Notes: generated by a model from the sequence alone, not told the origin. A stretch of 64,000 bases of DNA from Arthrobacter sp. HY1533 (GCF_027568515.1 NZ_JANKZF010000001.1:558001-622000); one strand, 5' to 3'; shown: positions 19,034 through 27,148, counted from the first letter of the stretch. Numbers and translations are program-made.

Positions 19034-20122
19034 ATGGTTCACAAAGTCAAAGGCGCAGTAGTTCTGGCCAAGAATGCCCCCGTCACCCTGGAGACTGTCC
19101 TGGTGCCGGATCCCGGACCCGGCGAGGTCCTGGTGGACATCCTGACCAGCGGCGTCTGCCACACAGACCTGCACTACAAGCAGGGTGGCATCAACGACGA
19201 CTTCCCGTTCCTGCTGGGCCATGAGGCGACGGGCGTGGTCAACACCGTGGGCGCAGGCGTCACCAATGTGGTCCCCGGCGACCGGGTCATCCTGAACTGG
19301 CGTGCCGTGTGCGGCCATTGCCGCGCCTGCGCCAAGGGCCAGGCCCAGTACTGCTTCAACACAGCCAACGCCACCTCCAAGATGACGCTCGAGGACGGCA
19401 CCGTGCTCTCCCCCGCCCTGGGCATTGGCGCGTTCATTGAAAAGACCCTTGTCGCCGCCGGCCAGTGCACCAAGGTCGACGCCGATGTGGACCCGGCCGC
19501 CGTCGGCCTCCTGGGCTGTGGCGTCATGGCCGGCCTCGGCGCCGCCATCAACACCGGCGGCGTCAAGCGCGGCGACACCGTGGCCGTGATCGGCTGCGGC
19601 GGCGTGGGCGCCGCCGCCATCGCAGGCGCCGCACTGGCCGGCGCCACCACCGTCATCGCTGTTGACCGTGACCCCAAGAAGCTGGCCGCAGCCGTGGCAC
19701 TGGGAGCCACCCACACGGTGGATGCATCCACCGAGGACGCCGTTGTCGCCATCCAGAACCACACCGGCGGCTTCGGCGCCGATGTGGTGATTGACGCCGT
19801 CGGACGTCCCGAAACCTACAATCAGGCCTTCTACGCCCGCGACCTGGCCGGCACAGTTGTCCTTGTGGGCGTGCCCACGCCGGAGATGGTGCTGGAGCTT
19901 CCTTTGCTGGACGTGTTTGGCCGCGGCGGCTCGCTGAAATCCTCCTGGTACGGCGACTGCCTGCCGTCCCGCGACTTCCCCATGCTCGTGGAGCTGTACA
20001 AGCAGGGCAAGCTGGACCTGGACGCGTTTGTCAGCGAACGCATCACCATCAACGACATCGAAGCCGCGTTCACCAAGATGGGCGAAGGCTCCGTGCTGCG
20101 TTCGGTGGTGGAATTCGCATGA
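19034..20122 (+). CDS. mscR: S-(hydroxymethyl)mycothiol dehydrogenase (MSH-dependent formaldehyde dehydrogenase)
   Basis: 362-aa zinc-dependent medium-chain dehydrogenase. Catalytic zinc ligands are Cys42 and His63-Glu64 (GVCHTD, LGHEATG). Four structural zinc cysteines are Cys93, Cys96, Cys99 and Cys107. The NAD-binding GCGGVG is near residue 180. It oxidises the formaldehyde-mycothiol adduct (and reduces S-nitrosomycothiol). The order with an MBL-fold hydrolase directly downstream matches the mycobacterial mscR locus. The ATG at 19034 has AAGGAG upstream; the longer frame is rejected. The stop overlaps the MBL start (ATGA). Confidence 0.92.
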   Translation: MVHKVKGAVVLAKNAPVTLETVLVPDPGPGEVLVDILTSGVCHTDLHYKQGGINDDFPFLLGHEATGVVNTVGAGVTNVVPGDRVILNWRAVCGHCRACAKGQAQYCFNTANATSKMTLEDGTVLSPALGIGAFIEKTLVAAGQCTKVDADVDPAAVGLLGCGVMAGLGAAINTGGVKRGDTVAVIGCGGVGAAAIAGAALAGATTVIAVDRDPKKLAAAVALGATHTVDASTEDAVVAIQNHTGGFGADVVIDAVGRPETYNQAFYARDLAGTVVLVGVPTPEMVLELPLLDVFGRGGSLKSSWYGDCLPSRDFPMLVELYKQGKLDLDAFVSERITINDIEAAFTKMGEGSVLRSVVEFA

Positions 20123-20739
20123 GCGCACGCATTGAACGGCTCATCACCTCCGGCACGTTTTCGCTCGACGGCGGCACCTGGGACGTGGACAACAACGTGT
20201 GGATCGTGGGCGATGACGCCGAGGTGTATGTGATCGACCCCGCGCACGACGCCGCGGCCATCGCCGCCGCCGTGGGCGGGCGTGCCGTCAAGGCGGTGCT
20301 GCTCACGCACGGGCATGACGACCACATCCGCTATGCCCGCGACTTTGCCACACTGGTCAACGCACCCGTCCTGATGAATCCGGCGGACCAGATGCTCTGG
20401 GAAGACATTTTTCCCGGCACCACGCCGGACGGCACCATCGCAGACGGGGATGTCTTTGAGGTGGCAGGCACTCAACTGACCGCACTCCACACCCCGGGCC
20501 ACTCCCCCGGTTCCACGTGCTTCCACGCCCCGGAGCTGGGCACGGTGTTCACGGGCGACACCCTGTTCAACGGCGGGCCCGGGGCCACGGGCCGCTCCTA
20601 CAGTGATTTCCCCACCATCGTGGCATCGATTGCCGGCCGACTCATGACGCTGCCGCCGGAGACCGTGGTCAACACAGGCCACGGCGATTCCACCACGGTG
20701 GCCGCCGAGGCGCCGGGGATCGCAGCCGCACAGGGCTAG
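20119..20739 (+). CDS. MBL-fold metallohydrolase (glyoxalase II-like)
   Basis: 206 aa. The metal-binding motif THGHDDH lies near residue 65; further ligands are His in TPGHSPG, Asp in FTGDTLF and His in NTGHGD. It overlaps mscR by 4 bp. In this setting the likely job is hydrolysis of the S-formylmycothiol-type thioester made by the dehydrogenase, completing formaldehyde detoxification; this is inferred from gene order. A large hairpin follows the stop. Confidence 0.87.
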   Translation: MSARIERLITSGTFSLDGGTWDVDNNVWIVGDDAEVYVIDPAHDAAAIAAAVGGRAVKAVLLTHGHDDHIRYARDFATLVNAPVLMNPADQMLWEDIFPGTTPDGTIADGDVFEVAGTQLTALHTPGHSPGSTCFHAPELGTVFTGDTLFNGGPGATGRSYSDFPTIVASIAGRLMTLPPETVVNTGHGDSTTVAAEAPGIAAAQG

Positions 20740-20759
20740 GTTTCGAGCTGGCGCCAATC

Positions 20760-20813
20760 CAAACAGCAGCACATGCAGATTCTTCGCGAATTCATTGCAT
20801 GTGCTGCTGTTTG
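20760..20813. terminator. 18-bp perfect inverted repeat between convergent genes
   Basis: CAAACAGCAGCACATGCA (20760-20777) and its exact reverse complement (20796-20813) flank an 18-nt loop that can itself pair ATTC/GAAT. It lies between the MBL gene (plus) and the lipoate ligase gene (minus) and probably works as a bidirectional terminator. Confidence 0.65.
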
Positions 20814-20815
20814 AA

Positions 20816-21550
20816 TTAAGGGAAAACCAGTTCCGTGTGCCGCGCATAGGCGGCCAGGACTGCCTGTTCGACGGCGTCCACGGTCACCCCGGGGACCAGG
20901 TCCTCGGCGGCGCCTGCCGTGGCGGGGTCCCAATCAAGCCCGAGGGCGGCATAGCAGTCCGTGAGGACCTGGCGGATGGGCGCCGACTGCTCCACGACAA
21001 TCACCGAGCTGAACAGCCAGGCACCGGACACGACGCGCTGCGCGGTGCCCACAAGCTTGATCGAGGCATCAGGCCCACGCCCGTGGACGCTGAATTCGCC
21101 GGGGCAGTACTCCCCCGGGATCTCCCCCACTGCGGCGTCGACGCCGAGCGCCTGCAGCGCCTCCGTAAACAAGTCGCCGAAGAAGCCAAATCGGGCTTTG
21201 GCGGCCGCCACGGCATCCTGTTCGCGCTGGATGTGGTCCACCACCAGGGTGCCCCGGTGGTAGGCAGCGGCCCGGCCACCGGCGCGCCGCACGGCCGGGA
21301 CAAATCCATGGCTGCGCGCGGCATCGCTCGCGGCGGCAAAGCCGGGCAGCTTGGCGTCACGCTGGCCGAAGGCAACTGTGGGCTCGGGCCGGTACAGGCG
21401 CAGCATGGCCTCCCGGGTGCCCGCCTTGACCTCCGCGAGGAGGTCAAGGGCGTGGTCCAGGTCGGCTTCCGCCCCCTGGTTCACCAGCTGGCGGTGGACC
21501 TGCAGGCGCGGGGCCAGCGGCGCGGCGGCGGCCATGTTCCCGGCGCTCAC
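20816..21550 (-). CDS. Lipoate--protein ligase A / octanoyltransferase family protein
   Basis: 244 aa of the BPL/LplA/LipB family. The lipoyl-binding motif is RRAGGRAAAYHRG (residues 88-100), the catalytic lysine is Lys165 in IKLVGTAQR, and there is a Cys149 in GEYCPGEFS as in LipM/LipL-type transferases. It attaches lipoate or moves octanoyl groups onto E2 subunits or GcvH. The GTG at 21550 overlaps the upstream thioesterase stop (GTGA); an in-frame ATG at 21535 is an alternative. The adjoining acyl-CoA thioesterase suggests acyl-group metabolism but no proven link. Confidence 0.82.
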   Translation of the reverse strand: MSAGNMAAAAPLAPRLQVHRQLVNQGAEADLDHALDLLAEVKAGTREAMLRLYRPEPTVAFGQRDAKLPGFAAASDAARSHGFVPAVRRAGGRAAAYHRGTLVVDHIQREQDAVAAAKARFGFFGDLFTEALQALGVDAAVGEIPGEYCPGEFSVHGRGPDASIKLVGTAQRVVSGAWLFSSVIVVEQSAPIRQVLTDCYAALGLDWDPATAGAAEDLVPGVTVDAVEQAVLAAYARHTELVFP

Positions 21551-22419
21551 TGGGCGTGCGGGATGGGTCGGACGGTCAGGATTTGTTCGCTGCGCCCGAA
21601 CGGCCCCTGTGCGTCGTGGAGCACGGAGGAGGTCAGGCCCACGCCGTCGCCGGCCAGGGTGACAGTGGTGTCCAGGCCCAGCCATTCGCCCACCGGATCA
21701 CGGTAGAGGTGGATTGAAAGGTCCAGGTTGGGGAACATCCACCCGCCCGGCTCCGGCCGCAGTCGGGCGGAGACGCCGTTGGCGCTGTCGGCGAGTCCCA
21801 GCAGGCGCACGAGCGGTGAAGCGTGCTCGCCGCCGTCGAGCATGGTGTGGCCGCTGTGCAGCCAGGCACGGCCGCGGCCCGGCCGGTGGCCGGATGCTGC
21901 CCGGCCGGTGATGGTCTTGATGAAGCCGCCGGGCCACACGGACATGCCGTCCCAGGGCTCTGCCTCGTCCACGCCGGGGAGGGGCTCATCCTCGTAGGCC
22001 TCAACGGAGGAGGTGTCATTCTTCTGCAGGCGCCAGGCGGTGGCGCGCACCGCCGTGCGGCCGCCGGCCACGAGCTCGGCCTGCAGCAGTTCAATGGTTC
22101 GGCCGGGGCGCAGCAGCGTGGTCTCGATGGTGAACTCGCCGCCCGGGATGAGGCCCAGGATGTCGAAGTTGAAGCGGGCCAGGCGCATGTCGCTGCGCGG
22201 CTCAAACTGCTCAAGGGCGTGGACCAGGATGCCGGTCACCGGCGCCATGTGCTGTTCGTGCGGGTTCCAGGCACCCTGGGCGTGGATGGTGGACTCATAG
22301 CGGTTGCCGCCCAGGTGGCGGTAGTAGGAGTCCGGCGCGGTCGATGCGGCGGGCGCGCCGCCTGTTGCGCTGGCTGTTTCGGCCGTCGTGGCCACGGGGG
22401 AAGGTGATGATTCCGGCAT
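21547..22419 (-). CDS. Acyl-CoA thioesterase-like protein (double hotdog, 4HBT_3 type)
   Basis: 290 aa that reads as two hotdog halves: residues about 55-130 (QHMAPVTGILVHALEQF, LARFNFDILGLIPGGEFTIET) and about 200-285 (PNLDLSIHLYRDPVGEWLGLDTTVTL, GRSEQILTVRP). This is the TesB-like thioesterase-superfamily pattern of actinobacteria. Substrate not determinable. The N-terminal 30 residues are Ser/Ala/Thr-rich and probably disordered. Coupled by a 4-bp overlap to the lipoate ligase gene. Confidence 0.8.
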   Translation of the reverse strand: MPESSPSPVATTAETASATGGAPAASTAPDSYYRHLGGNRYESTIHAQGAWNPHEQHMAPVTGILVHALEQFEPRSDMRLARFNFDILGLIPGGEFTIETTLLRPGRTIELLQAELVAGGRTAVRATAWRLQKNDTSSVEAYEDEPLPGVDEAEPWDGMSVWPGGFIKTITGRAASGHRPGRGRAWLHSGHTMLDGGEHASPLVRLLGLADSANGVSARLRPEPGGWMFPNLDLSIHLYRDPVGEWLGLDTTVTLAGDGVGLTSSVLHDAQGPFGRSEQILTVRPIPHAQ

Positions 22420-22489
22420 GGCTAAGACTCTACCGCCAGCGGCTGCCGCTGCAGCACATGCTGCGCGCGGATTGGCGGCGGGGCCGGTG

Positions 22490-23032
22490 CTATGCCTGCA
22501 GCGTGGGCTTGATGGCCGCTTCCGGGGTCATGACGGGGCAGTCGTCCAAGGCGGCACGGTCCAGCTTGCGGGTGCGTGAGACGCGGAACAGGTGAACACC
22601 CAGGATGGCGCCGCCCACCAGCAGGACCAGGGCAATCAGGGCCAGCGGGGATCCGGCGGCTGCGGCAATGGCGGCATCAAAGGCGGCCATGCCGATGGTG
22701 GCGTAGACGGTGGCCCAGGCGATGGAACCCACCACGGTGGCGGGGATGTAGCGGCGCAGGGGCATGCGGCCCAGTCCTGCGGACATGTTGATGGCCGTCT
22801 GGACGCCGATGGTCAGGAAGCTGACGCTGACGGCGGGGGCGCCCCAGCGGGCAATGACCTTCTCGGCGCGCAGCACAGCCGGGGAATCCAGGTACTTCTG
22901 CATTTTCGTCTTGCGGCCACCGGCGGCGATGCCGCGGCCGGCCCAGTACGTTCCGTTGGAACGCAGCATCACAATGACGAACAGGATGAGGAAGGCCCAC
23001 ACGAATGGAAGGGAAACAATGCTGTCCATCAT
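22490..23032 (-). CDS. DedA-family (VTT/SNARE-associated) membrane protein
   Basis: 180 aa with the DedA/VTT domain: a membrane-facing glycine-rich segment (SNGTYWAGRGIAAGGR), re-entrant region and terminal helices (PATVVGSIAWATVYATIGMAAF, LIALVLLVGGAILGVHLF). Family members act as lipid scramblases or undecaprenyl-phosphate flippases; a specific role cannot be set. The promoter region contains two DtxR-like iron boxes and a CCACAC/GTGTGG palindrome, so the gene may respond to iron. Confidence 0.8.
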   Translation of the reverse strand: MMDSIVSLPFVWAFLILFVIVMLRSNGTYWAGRGIAAGGRKTKMQKYLDSPAVLRAEKVIARWGAPAVSVSFLTIGVQTAINMSAGLGRMPLRRYIPATVVGSIAWATVYATIGMAAFDAAIAAAAGSPLALIALVLLVGGAILGVHLFRVSRTRKLDRAALDDCPVMTPEAAIKPTLQA

Positions 23033-23070
23033 GAGTGCGAGGAACCCCCTGCTGAGAATTTATAATATGG

Positions 23071-23084
23071 CCACACAAGTGTGG
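23071..23084. promoter_or_regulatory. CCACAC-AA-GTGTGG palindrome upstream of the DedA-like gene
   Basis: A 14-bp palindrome lying just upstream of a TATTAT -10-like hexamer (23062-23067, minus strand), in the spacer of the likely dedA promoter. It adjoins the first iron-box candidate. The binding protein is unknown. Confidence 0.4.
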
Positions 23085-23102
23085 GCTATTAGCCTTACCT
23101 TA
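23084..23102 (-). promoter_or_regulatory. DtxR/IdeR iron-box candidate 1
   Basis: On the minus strand the 19-mer TAAGGTAAGGCTAATAGCC fits the first 14 positions of the consensus TWAGGTTAGSCTWACCTWA. It overlaps the expected -35 region of the DedA-like gene. Confidence 0.45.
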
Positions 23103-23118
23103 TCGTATCGACAATTCA

Positions 23119-23137
23119 ATAGGTAAGCCTAATCAAA
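23119..23137 (+). promoter_or_regulatory. DtxR/IdeR iron-box candidate 2
   Basis: ATAGGTAAGCCTAATCAAA agrees with about 15-16 of 19 positions of the DtxR/IdeR consensus. With box 1 it forms a 12-bp inverted repeat (TTAGCCTTACCT / AGGTAAGCCTAA, 11 of 12 matching) spaced 20 bp apart. It lies between the DedA-like gene and fadD and could act on either. Confidence 0.5.
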
Positions 23138-23266
23138 CCCGAGCAGCGCTCAGCATCCAGCCGGGTCCGGCACCCCGGCGGCCGGGCACAGCCGCGCCCC
23201 GACGCCGCGAAAACCCCCTCCTGTGAGTTAGCGCACATTAACCAGCGCAGGTACTAGCATCGTCAC

Positions 23267-24895
23267 ATGACCACTGATGTTCATGAATCCCACACGTCCG
23301 GGCCCACCTCCACTGCCCTGCTGGTGGACACCGTCGGCAGCAATTTCCAGGCCACCGCCCGGCGTTTCCCGGACCGCGAGGCGCTGATAGACCTGCCGTC
23401 CGGCCGGCGCTGGAGTTACGCGGAACTCGACGCCGCGGTGGATGCCCTGGGCCGCGGGCTGCTGGCTGCCGGCATTGCCAAGGGCGACCGTGTGGGCATC
23501 TGGGCACCCAATGTGCCCGAGTGGGTGCTCATGCAGTACGCCACGGCCAAGATTGGCGCCATCCTGGTCAACGTCAACCCGGCCTACCGGGTCCACGAGC
23601 TGAAATACGCCGTGCAGCAGTCGGGCATGAAGATGATCGTGGCCCTGCCGGAGTTCAAGGGCTCCGACTACCAGGGCATGGTGGCCCAGGTCCGGCCCGA
23701 GTGCCCGGAGCTGGAACTGGCCGTCTACATTGGCACGCCATCCTGGGAGGCGCTCGTGGCGGGCGGGGAAGATTTGCCGGCCGACGCCGTCGAACGTGCC
23801 CTGGCGGCGCTGAAGCCGGACGATCCCATCAACATCCAGTACACCTCCGGCACCACAGGGTATCCCAAGGGCGCCACCCTGAGCCACAGGAACATTCTGA
23901 ACAACGGCTTCTTCGTGACGGAGACGATTGGCTTCACGGAACAGGACAAATTGTGCGTGCCGGTGCCGTTCTACCACTGCTTCGGCATGGTCATGGCCAA
24001 CCTGGGCGCCACGAGCCACGGGGCTGCGATCGTCATTCCGGCGGCCTCCTTCGACGCGGCGGCCACCCTTGCGGCGGTGGCACAGGAGCGCTGCACGGCG
24101 CTGTACGGGGTGCCCACCATGTTCATTGCCGAGCTGAACCTGCCGGATTTTGCCAGCTACGACCTCTCGAGCCTGCGCACCGGGATCATGGCTGGCTCCC
24201 CGTGCCCCGTGGAGGTCATGAAGCGTTGCATGGCGGAGATGCACATGGAAGGCGTCTCGATTGCGTACGGCATGACGGAGACCTCGCCCGTTTCGATGCA
24301 GACGCTGATGGACGACGACGTGGCGCACCGGACCGGGACAGTGGGCCAGGTGCACCCTCACCTTGAGGTGAAGATCGTGGACCCGGACACGGGCGCCACG
24401 GTGCCGCGCGGAACGCCGGGCGAGTTCTGCACGCGCGGCTATTCGGTCATGCTGGGCTACTGGAACGATCCCGAGAAGACTGCCGGCGCCATCGATGTGC
24501 AGGGGTGGATGCACACGGGCGACCTCGCCGTCATGTTCGACGACGGCTACGTCAACATCGTGGGGCGCATCAAGGACATGGTGATCAGGGGCGGGGAAAA
24601 CCTCTACCCCCGGGAGATTGAGGAGTTCCTGTACCAGCACCCCGACATTGCCGACGTGCAGGTCATCGGGGTGCCGGATCCGCGCTACGGCGAGGAGCTG
24701 TGCGCCTGGCTGCTCATGAAGCCCGGTGCCGAGCCGCTGGATGCCGCCGCCGTGGCGGCCTACTGCGAGGGGCACCTGTCGCGCCACAAGATCCCGCGCT
24801 ATGTCCTGGTGGTGAATGAATTCCCCATGACAGTCACGGGCAAGGTGCGCAAGATGGACATGCGCGAGCGGACCGTGGAGATCCTGGGCTTGTAG
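23267..24895 (+). CDS. Long/medium-chain acyl-CoA synthetase (AMP-binding, FadD-like)
   Basis: 542 aa, ANL superfamily. The phosphate loop is IQYTSGTTGYPKG (about residue 190-202), followed by YGMTETSP, the hinge region TGDLAVMFDDGYVNIVGRIKDMVIRGGENLYP, and the C-terminal catalytic lysine in TGKVRK. It activates fatty or related carboxylic acids to acyl-CoA through an acyl-adenylate. Transcribed alone; the retron locus begins about 85 bp downstream. The chain-length preference cannot be read from sequence. Confidence 0.92.
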   Translation: MTTDVHESHTSGPTSTALLVDTVGSNFQATARRFPDREALIDLPSGRRWSYAELDAAVDALGRGLLAAGIAKGDRVGIWAPNVPEWVLMQYATAKIGAILVNVNPAYRVHELKYAVQQSGMKMIVALPEFKGSDYQGMVAQVRPECPELELAVYIGTPSWEALVAGGEDLPADAVERALAALKPDDPINIQYTSGTTGYPKGATLSHRNILNNGFFVTETIGFTEQDKLCVPVPFYHCFGMVMANLGATSHGAAIVIPAASFDAAATLAAVAQERCTALYGVPTMFIAELNLPDFASYDLSSLRTGIMAGSPCPVEVMKRCMAEMHMEGVSIAYGMTETSPVSMQTLMDDDVAHRTGTVGQVHPHLEVKIVDPDTGATVPRGTPGEFCTRGYSVMLGYWNDPEKTAGAIDVQGWMHTGDLAVMFDDGYVNIVGRIKDMVIRGGENLYPREIEEFLYQHPDIADVQVIGVPDPRYGEELCAWLLMKPGAEPLDAAAVAAYCEGHLSRHKIPRYVLVVNEFPMTVTGKVRKMDMRERTVEILGL

Positions 24896-24900
24896 CGGAC

Positions 24901-24923
24901 CGGTGATCGAGCCTGTCGAGATC
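24901..24923. repeat. Single copy of the dispersed CGGTGATCGAGCCTGTCGAGATC element
   Basis: Identical, apart from one base, to the reverse complement of 8463-8485. It lies in the 84-bp gap between the acyl-CoA synthetase stop and the predicted retron RNA. Confidence 0.7.
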
Positions 24924-24979
24924 CGGCACGTCGCCACTGAAACCCATAACCGTCAGGTGGCCGTGTTAGCGTGTCAGCA

Positions 24980-25140
24980 GGTGGAGGCCTCCTCGCGAGG
25001 TGGAGAAGCGTTTCATGTTCTCCTCCCCGGGGCTACCCCGGGGCACGCAGCATTTCCTGGACAAGCGCCGCACGTGGGGCGCAGCGCTCCGCGCAGCACG
25101 CCACGCGCACAGACAGACGGGTCGCGGGGAGGCTTCCACC
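24980..25140 (+). ncRNA. Predicted retron msr-msd RNA with 19-bp a1/a2 stem
   Basis: The 5' segment GGTGGAGGCCTCCTCGCGA (24980-24998, a1) can pair along its whole length with TCGCGGGGAGGCTTCCACC (25122-25140, a2): 17 Watson-Crick and two G-U pairs. Between them are msr-like hairpins GGAGAA/TTCTCC (25002-25023) and CCCCGGGG-CTA-CCCCGGGG (25025-25043). Then comes a GC-rich imperfect stem at 25065-25108 that fits an msd template. The a2 end is 43 nt before the RT start, the standard retron order. A -10-like TAGCGT at 24967-24972 would start transcription about at a1. The priming guanosine is inferred to be just after a1 (G24999 or G25000). Confidence 0.72.
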
Positions 25141-25183
25141 GCCGACTTGCCCGCCGCGGCGGGAATCAACAGGGGGAATTCGC

Positions 25184-26563
25184 ATGGGGACGAATGCCGG
25201 ACACGCCACCCGGATGCTTGCTGCCCACACGCCGCATCCCTCCCCCGAAACTGTGGCGGCAGCCCTGTCACATGCTTTTCTCGCAGCAGACGGGTGGTCG
25301 CCCGAGGCACTGCTTGCCGCCGGCACCGTGACGATGGGGGCACGACGGCGCTGGCTGGGTCCGCTGGTCCGCTCCGTCCTTGCCGCGTACCACCGTAAAC
25401 CTTCCGATGCGGCGCGGGAGCTGGCCGCCCACATTGCCGCTAGCGATGCCTTCGTGGGGGCTGTGGCCAAGGCCCAGGAGCAGCGCAAGCCCCTCAAGGT
25501 GGCCAGCTACACGGTGTCGGGGCCGGAACTGCGGCAAGGAAGCTTGGCTGTCCCTCCAATATCGGGCCTGGGACAACTGGCCGGATTCCTGGGGCTGGGC
25601 CTGGGTGAACTGGAATGGTTTGCCGACACCCGCCACTGGAACCGGCTGGCCCGCCGTGGCCCCCTGCACCACTACCGGTACGTGTGGCACCAGCGGCCGG
25701 GCCGGACGCCGCGGCTGCTGGAGATTCCGGGAATGAGACTGCGGGCGGTCCAGCGCCAGGTTTTGGACGGATTGCTGGCCCCCATCCCGCTGCACGGTGC
25801 CGCACACGGCTTCGTACCCGGCCGCAGCGCCGCCAGCGGGGCCGCGCGCCACACCGGCGCGCACGTGCTCATCGCCCTCGACCTGGCCAGCTTCTTCACG
25901 AATGTCACCGCCGGGAAGGTTTATGGCGCCCTCCGCGGGGCGGGCTATCCGGAAGCCGTGGCCCACAGCCTGACCGGGCTGTGCACCCATGTGGCTCCCC
26001 CTCACGTCATCACCGCCATGCCACCGGGAGGCCCGGCCAGTGAACGCTTTGCGCTGGCCCAGGCGCTGCGGCTTCCGCACCTGCCGCAGGGTGCGCCCAC
26101 CTCCCCCGCACTGGCCAACATTTCCGTGCGCCGGCTCGACTCCCGGCTGCAGGGGTGGGCAGATGCTGCCGGTGCCAGTTACACGCGCTATGCCGATGAC
26201 CTCAGTTTCAGCGGTGGTCCGCAACTTGCCCGCCGTGCGGACAGCTTTGTCCGCGGCGTGCGGCGCATTGTTGCCGACCAGGGCCATGCCGTGAATCCCC
26301 TCAAGACACGCGTGCGCCCGCGCAGCACGCGGCAGCAGGTCACCGGGATCGTGGTCAATGAACGCATCAACGCACCACGCCGGGAATTTGATGCCCTCAA
26401 GGCCGTGCTGCACAACTGTGCGGTGCACGGCCCCGAGTCACAGAACCGGGGGCAGCATCCGGACTTCCAGGCCCAGCTGCTGGGGCGGATTGCCTGGATG
26501 GAACAGCTCAATCCTTCCCGCGGCGCGCGGTTGCGGCGTGACTACGGGCGGATCAGCTGGTAG
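25184..26563 (+). CDS. Retron-type reverse transcriptase with N-terminal extension
   Basis: 459 aa. The RT core spans roughly residues 130-430: region 2 HGAAHGFVPGRS, catalytic Asp233 in LIALDLASFF, LPQGAPTSPALANI, the active site Y336-A-D-D339, and the retron region-7 triplet V386-T-G388. The retron NAxxH box reads GAARH (219-223), with Asn changed to Gly. The first 120 residues are mostly helical, as in the longer myxobacterial retron RTs (Mx162 type, compared from memory). The ATG at 25184 follows AGGGGGA; the open frame upstream runs through the RNA region and is rejected. No intron maturase or HNH domain is present. No effector gene adjoins it; the 3' end overlaps the convergent Nudix gene by 11 bp. 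Confidence 0.9.
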   Translation: MGTNAGHATRMLAAHTPHPSPETVAAALSHAFLAADGWSPEALLAAGTVTMGARRRWLGPLVRSVLAAYHRKPSDAARELAAHIAASDAFVGAVAKAQEQRKPLKVASYTVSGPELRQGSLAVPPISGLGQLAGFLGLGLGELEWFADTRHWNRLARRGPLHHYRYVWHQRPGRTPRLLEIPGMRLRAVQRQVLDGLLAPIPLHGAAHGFVPGRSAASGAARHTGAHVLIALDLASFFTNVTAGKVYGALRGAGYPEAVAHSLTGLCTHVAPPHVITAMPPGGPASERFALAQALRLPHLPQGAPTSPALANISVRRLDSRLQGWADAAGASYTRYADDLSFSGGPQLARRADSFVRGVRRIVADQGHAVNPLKTRVRPRSTRQQVTGIVVNERINAPRREFDALKAVLHNCAVHGPESQNRGQHPDFQAQLLGRIAWMEQLNPSRGARLRRDYGRISW

Positions 26564-27113
26564 CTGAGGGTTTCGGCAGTCGCTCCCGCAGCCCCGACCA
26601 AGCCGCACCGAATCCGGGGTGCAGCGGCAGCCCGGCCACGGCGTCAAGCGGCACCCATTCCAGGGCCAGGCTTTCGGGGTCGCTGATGACGGGCTCAAAA
26701 GGAACTTCCACGGACACTGCAACTGTGGTGTAGCTCCAGTAGCCCACGTCGTAGACGGAGGTGAACAGCAGTTCCACATTGGCCCGGGGAACGCCCGCCT
26801 CCTCCCACGCCTCGCGCAGGGCGCCGTCCACTGCCGATTCACCCTCATGGAGGGCGCCGCCCGGCAGGCCCCACGTGCCGCCGTGGTGGGACCAGACGGC
26901 CCGGTGCTGCAGCAGGACCCCGCGGCCGGCGTCGAACACCAGGAGGCCTGCGGAACCAAACTTGCCCCAGAACTTCCCGGCCTCCCCCTCCACCCAGGCA
27001 TCGCCGGAATTCTTCATGCTGCCCAGATGTCCCGGACGCACCAGCGCCGCGGCGTCCTGGATGAACCTGGCTGCCGCGGCGCTGCGCTGTGCGTGGGTGT
27101 TGCGCTCATTCAT
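26553..27113 (-). CDS. Nudix hydrolase
   Basis: 186 aa. The Nudix box is complete (GGALHEGESAVDGALREAWEEAGV, pattern G-x5-E-x7-R-E-x2-E-E-x-G). The strands around it (WGLPGG, VELLFTSVYDVGYWSYTTVAVSV) suit an ADP-ribose/NTP-type pyrophosphatase; substrate unknown. The ATG at 27113 is used; a GTG at 27122 is possible. Its last 11 bp overlap the retron RT gene on the opposite strand, so the retron lies flush against it. Confidence 0.85.
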   Translation of the reverse strand: MNERNTHAQRSAAAARFIQDAAALVRPGHLGSMKNSGDAWVEGEAGKFWGKFGSAGLLVFDAGRGVLLQHRAVWSHHGGTWGLPGGALHEGESAVDGALREAWEEAGVPRANVELLFTSVYDVGYWSYTTVAVSVEVPFEPVISDPESLALEWVPLDAVAGLPLHPGFGAAWSGLRERLPKPSATS

Positions 27114-27148
27114 GGACTTCACAGTACCAACAGCGCCGAGCCCCCTGC

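Noticed and set aside
24971-25183. N-terminal extension of the RT reading frame
   Set aside because: This stretch overlaps the predicted msr-msd RNA and shows no protein-like conservation pattern; the ATG at 25184 has a good ribosome-binding site.
25184-26563. Group II intron or diversity-generating retroelement RT
   Set aside because: No maturase domain X or HNH, no intron RNA domain V, no accessory Avd gene or template/variable repeat pair; the VTG triplet favours a retron.
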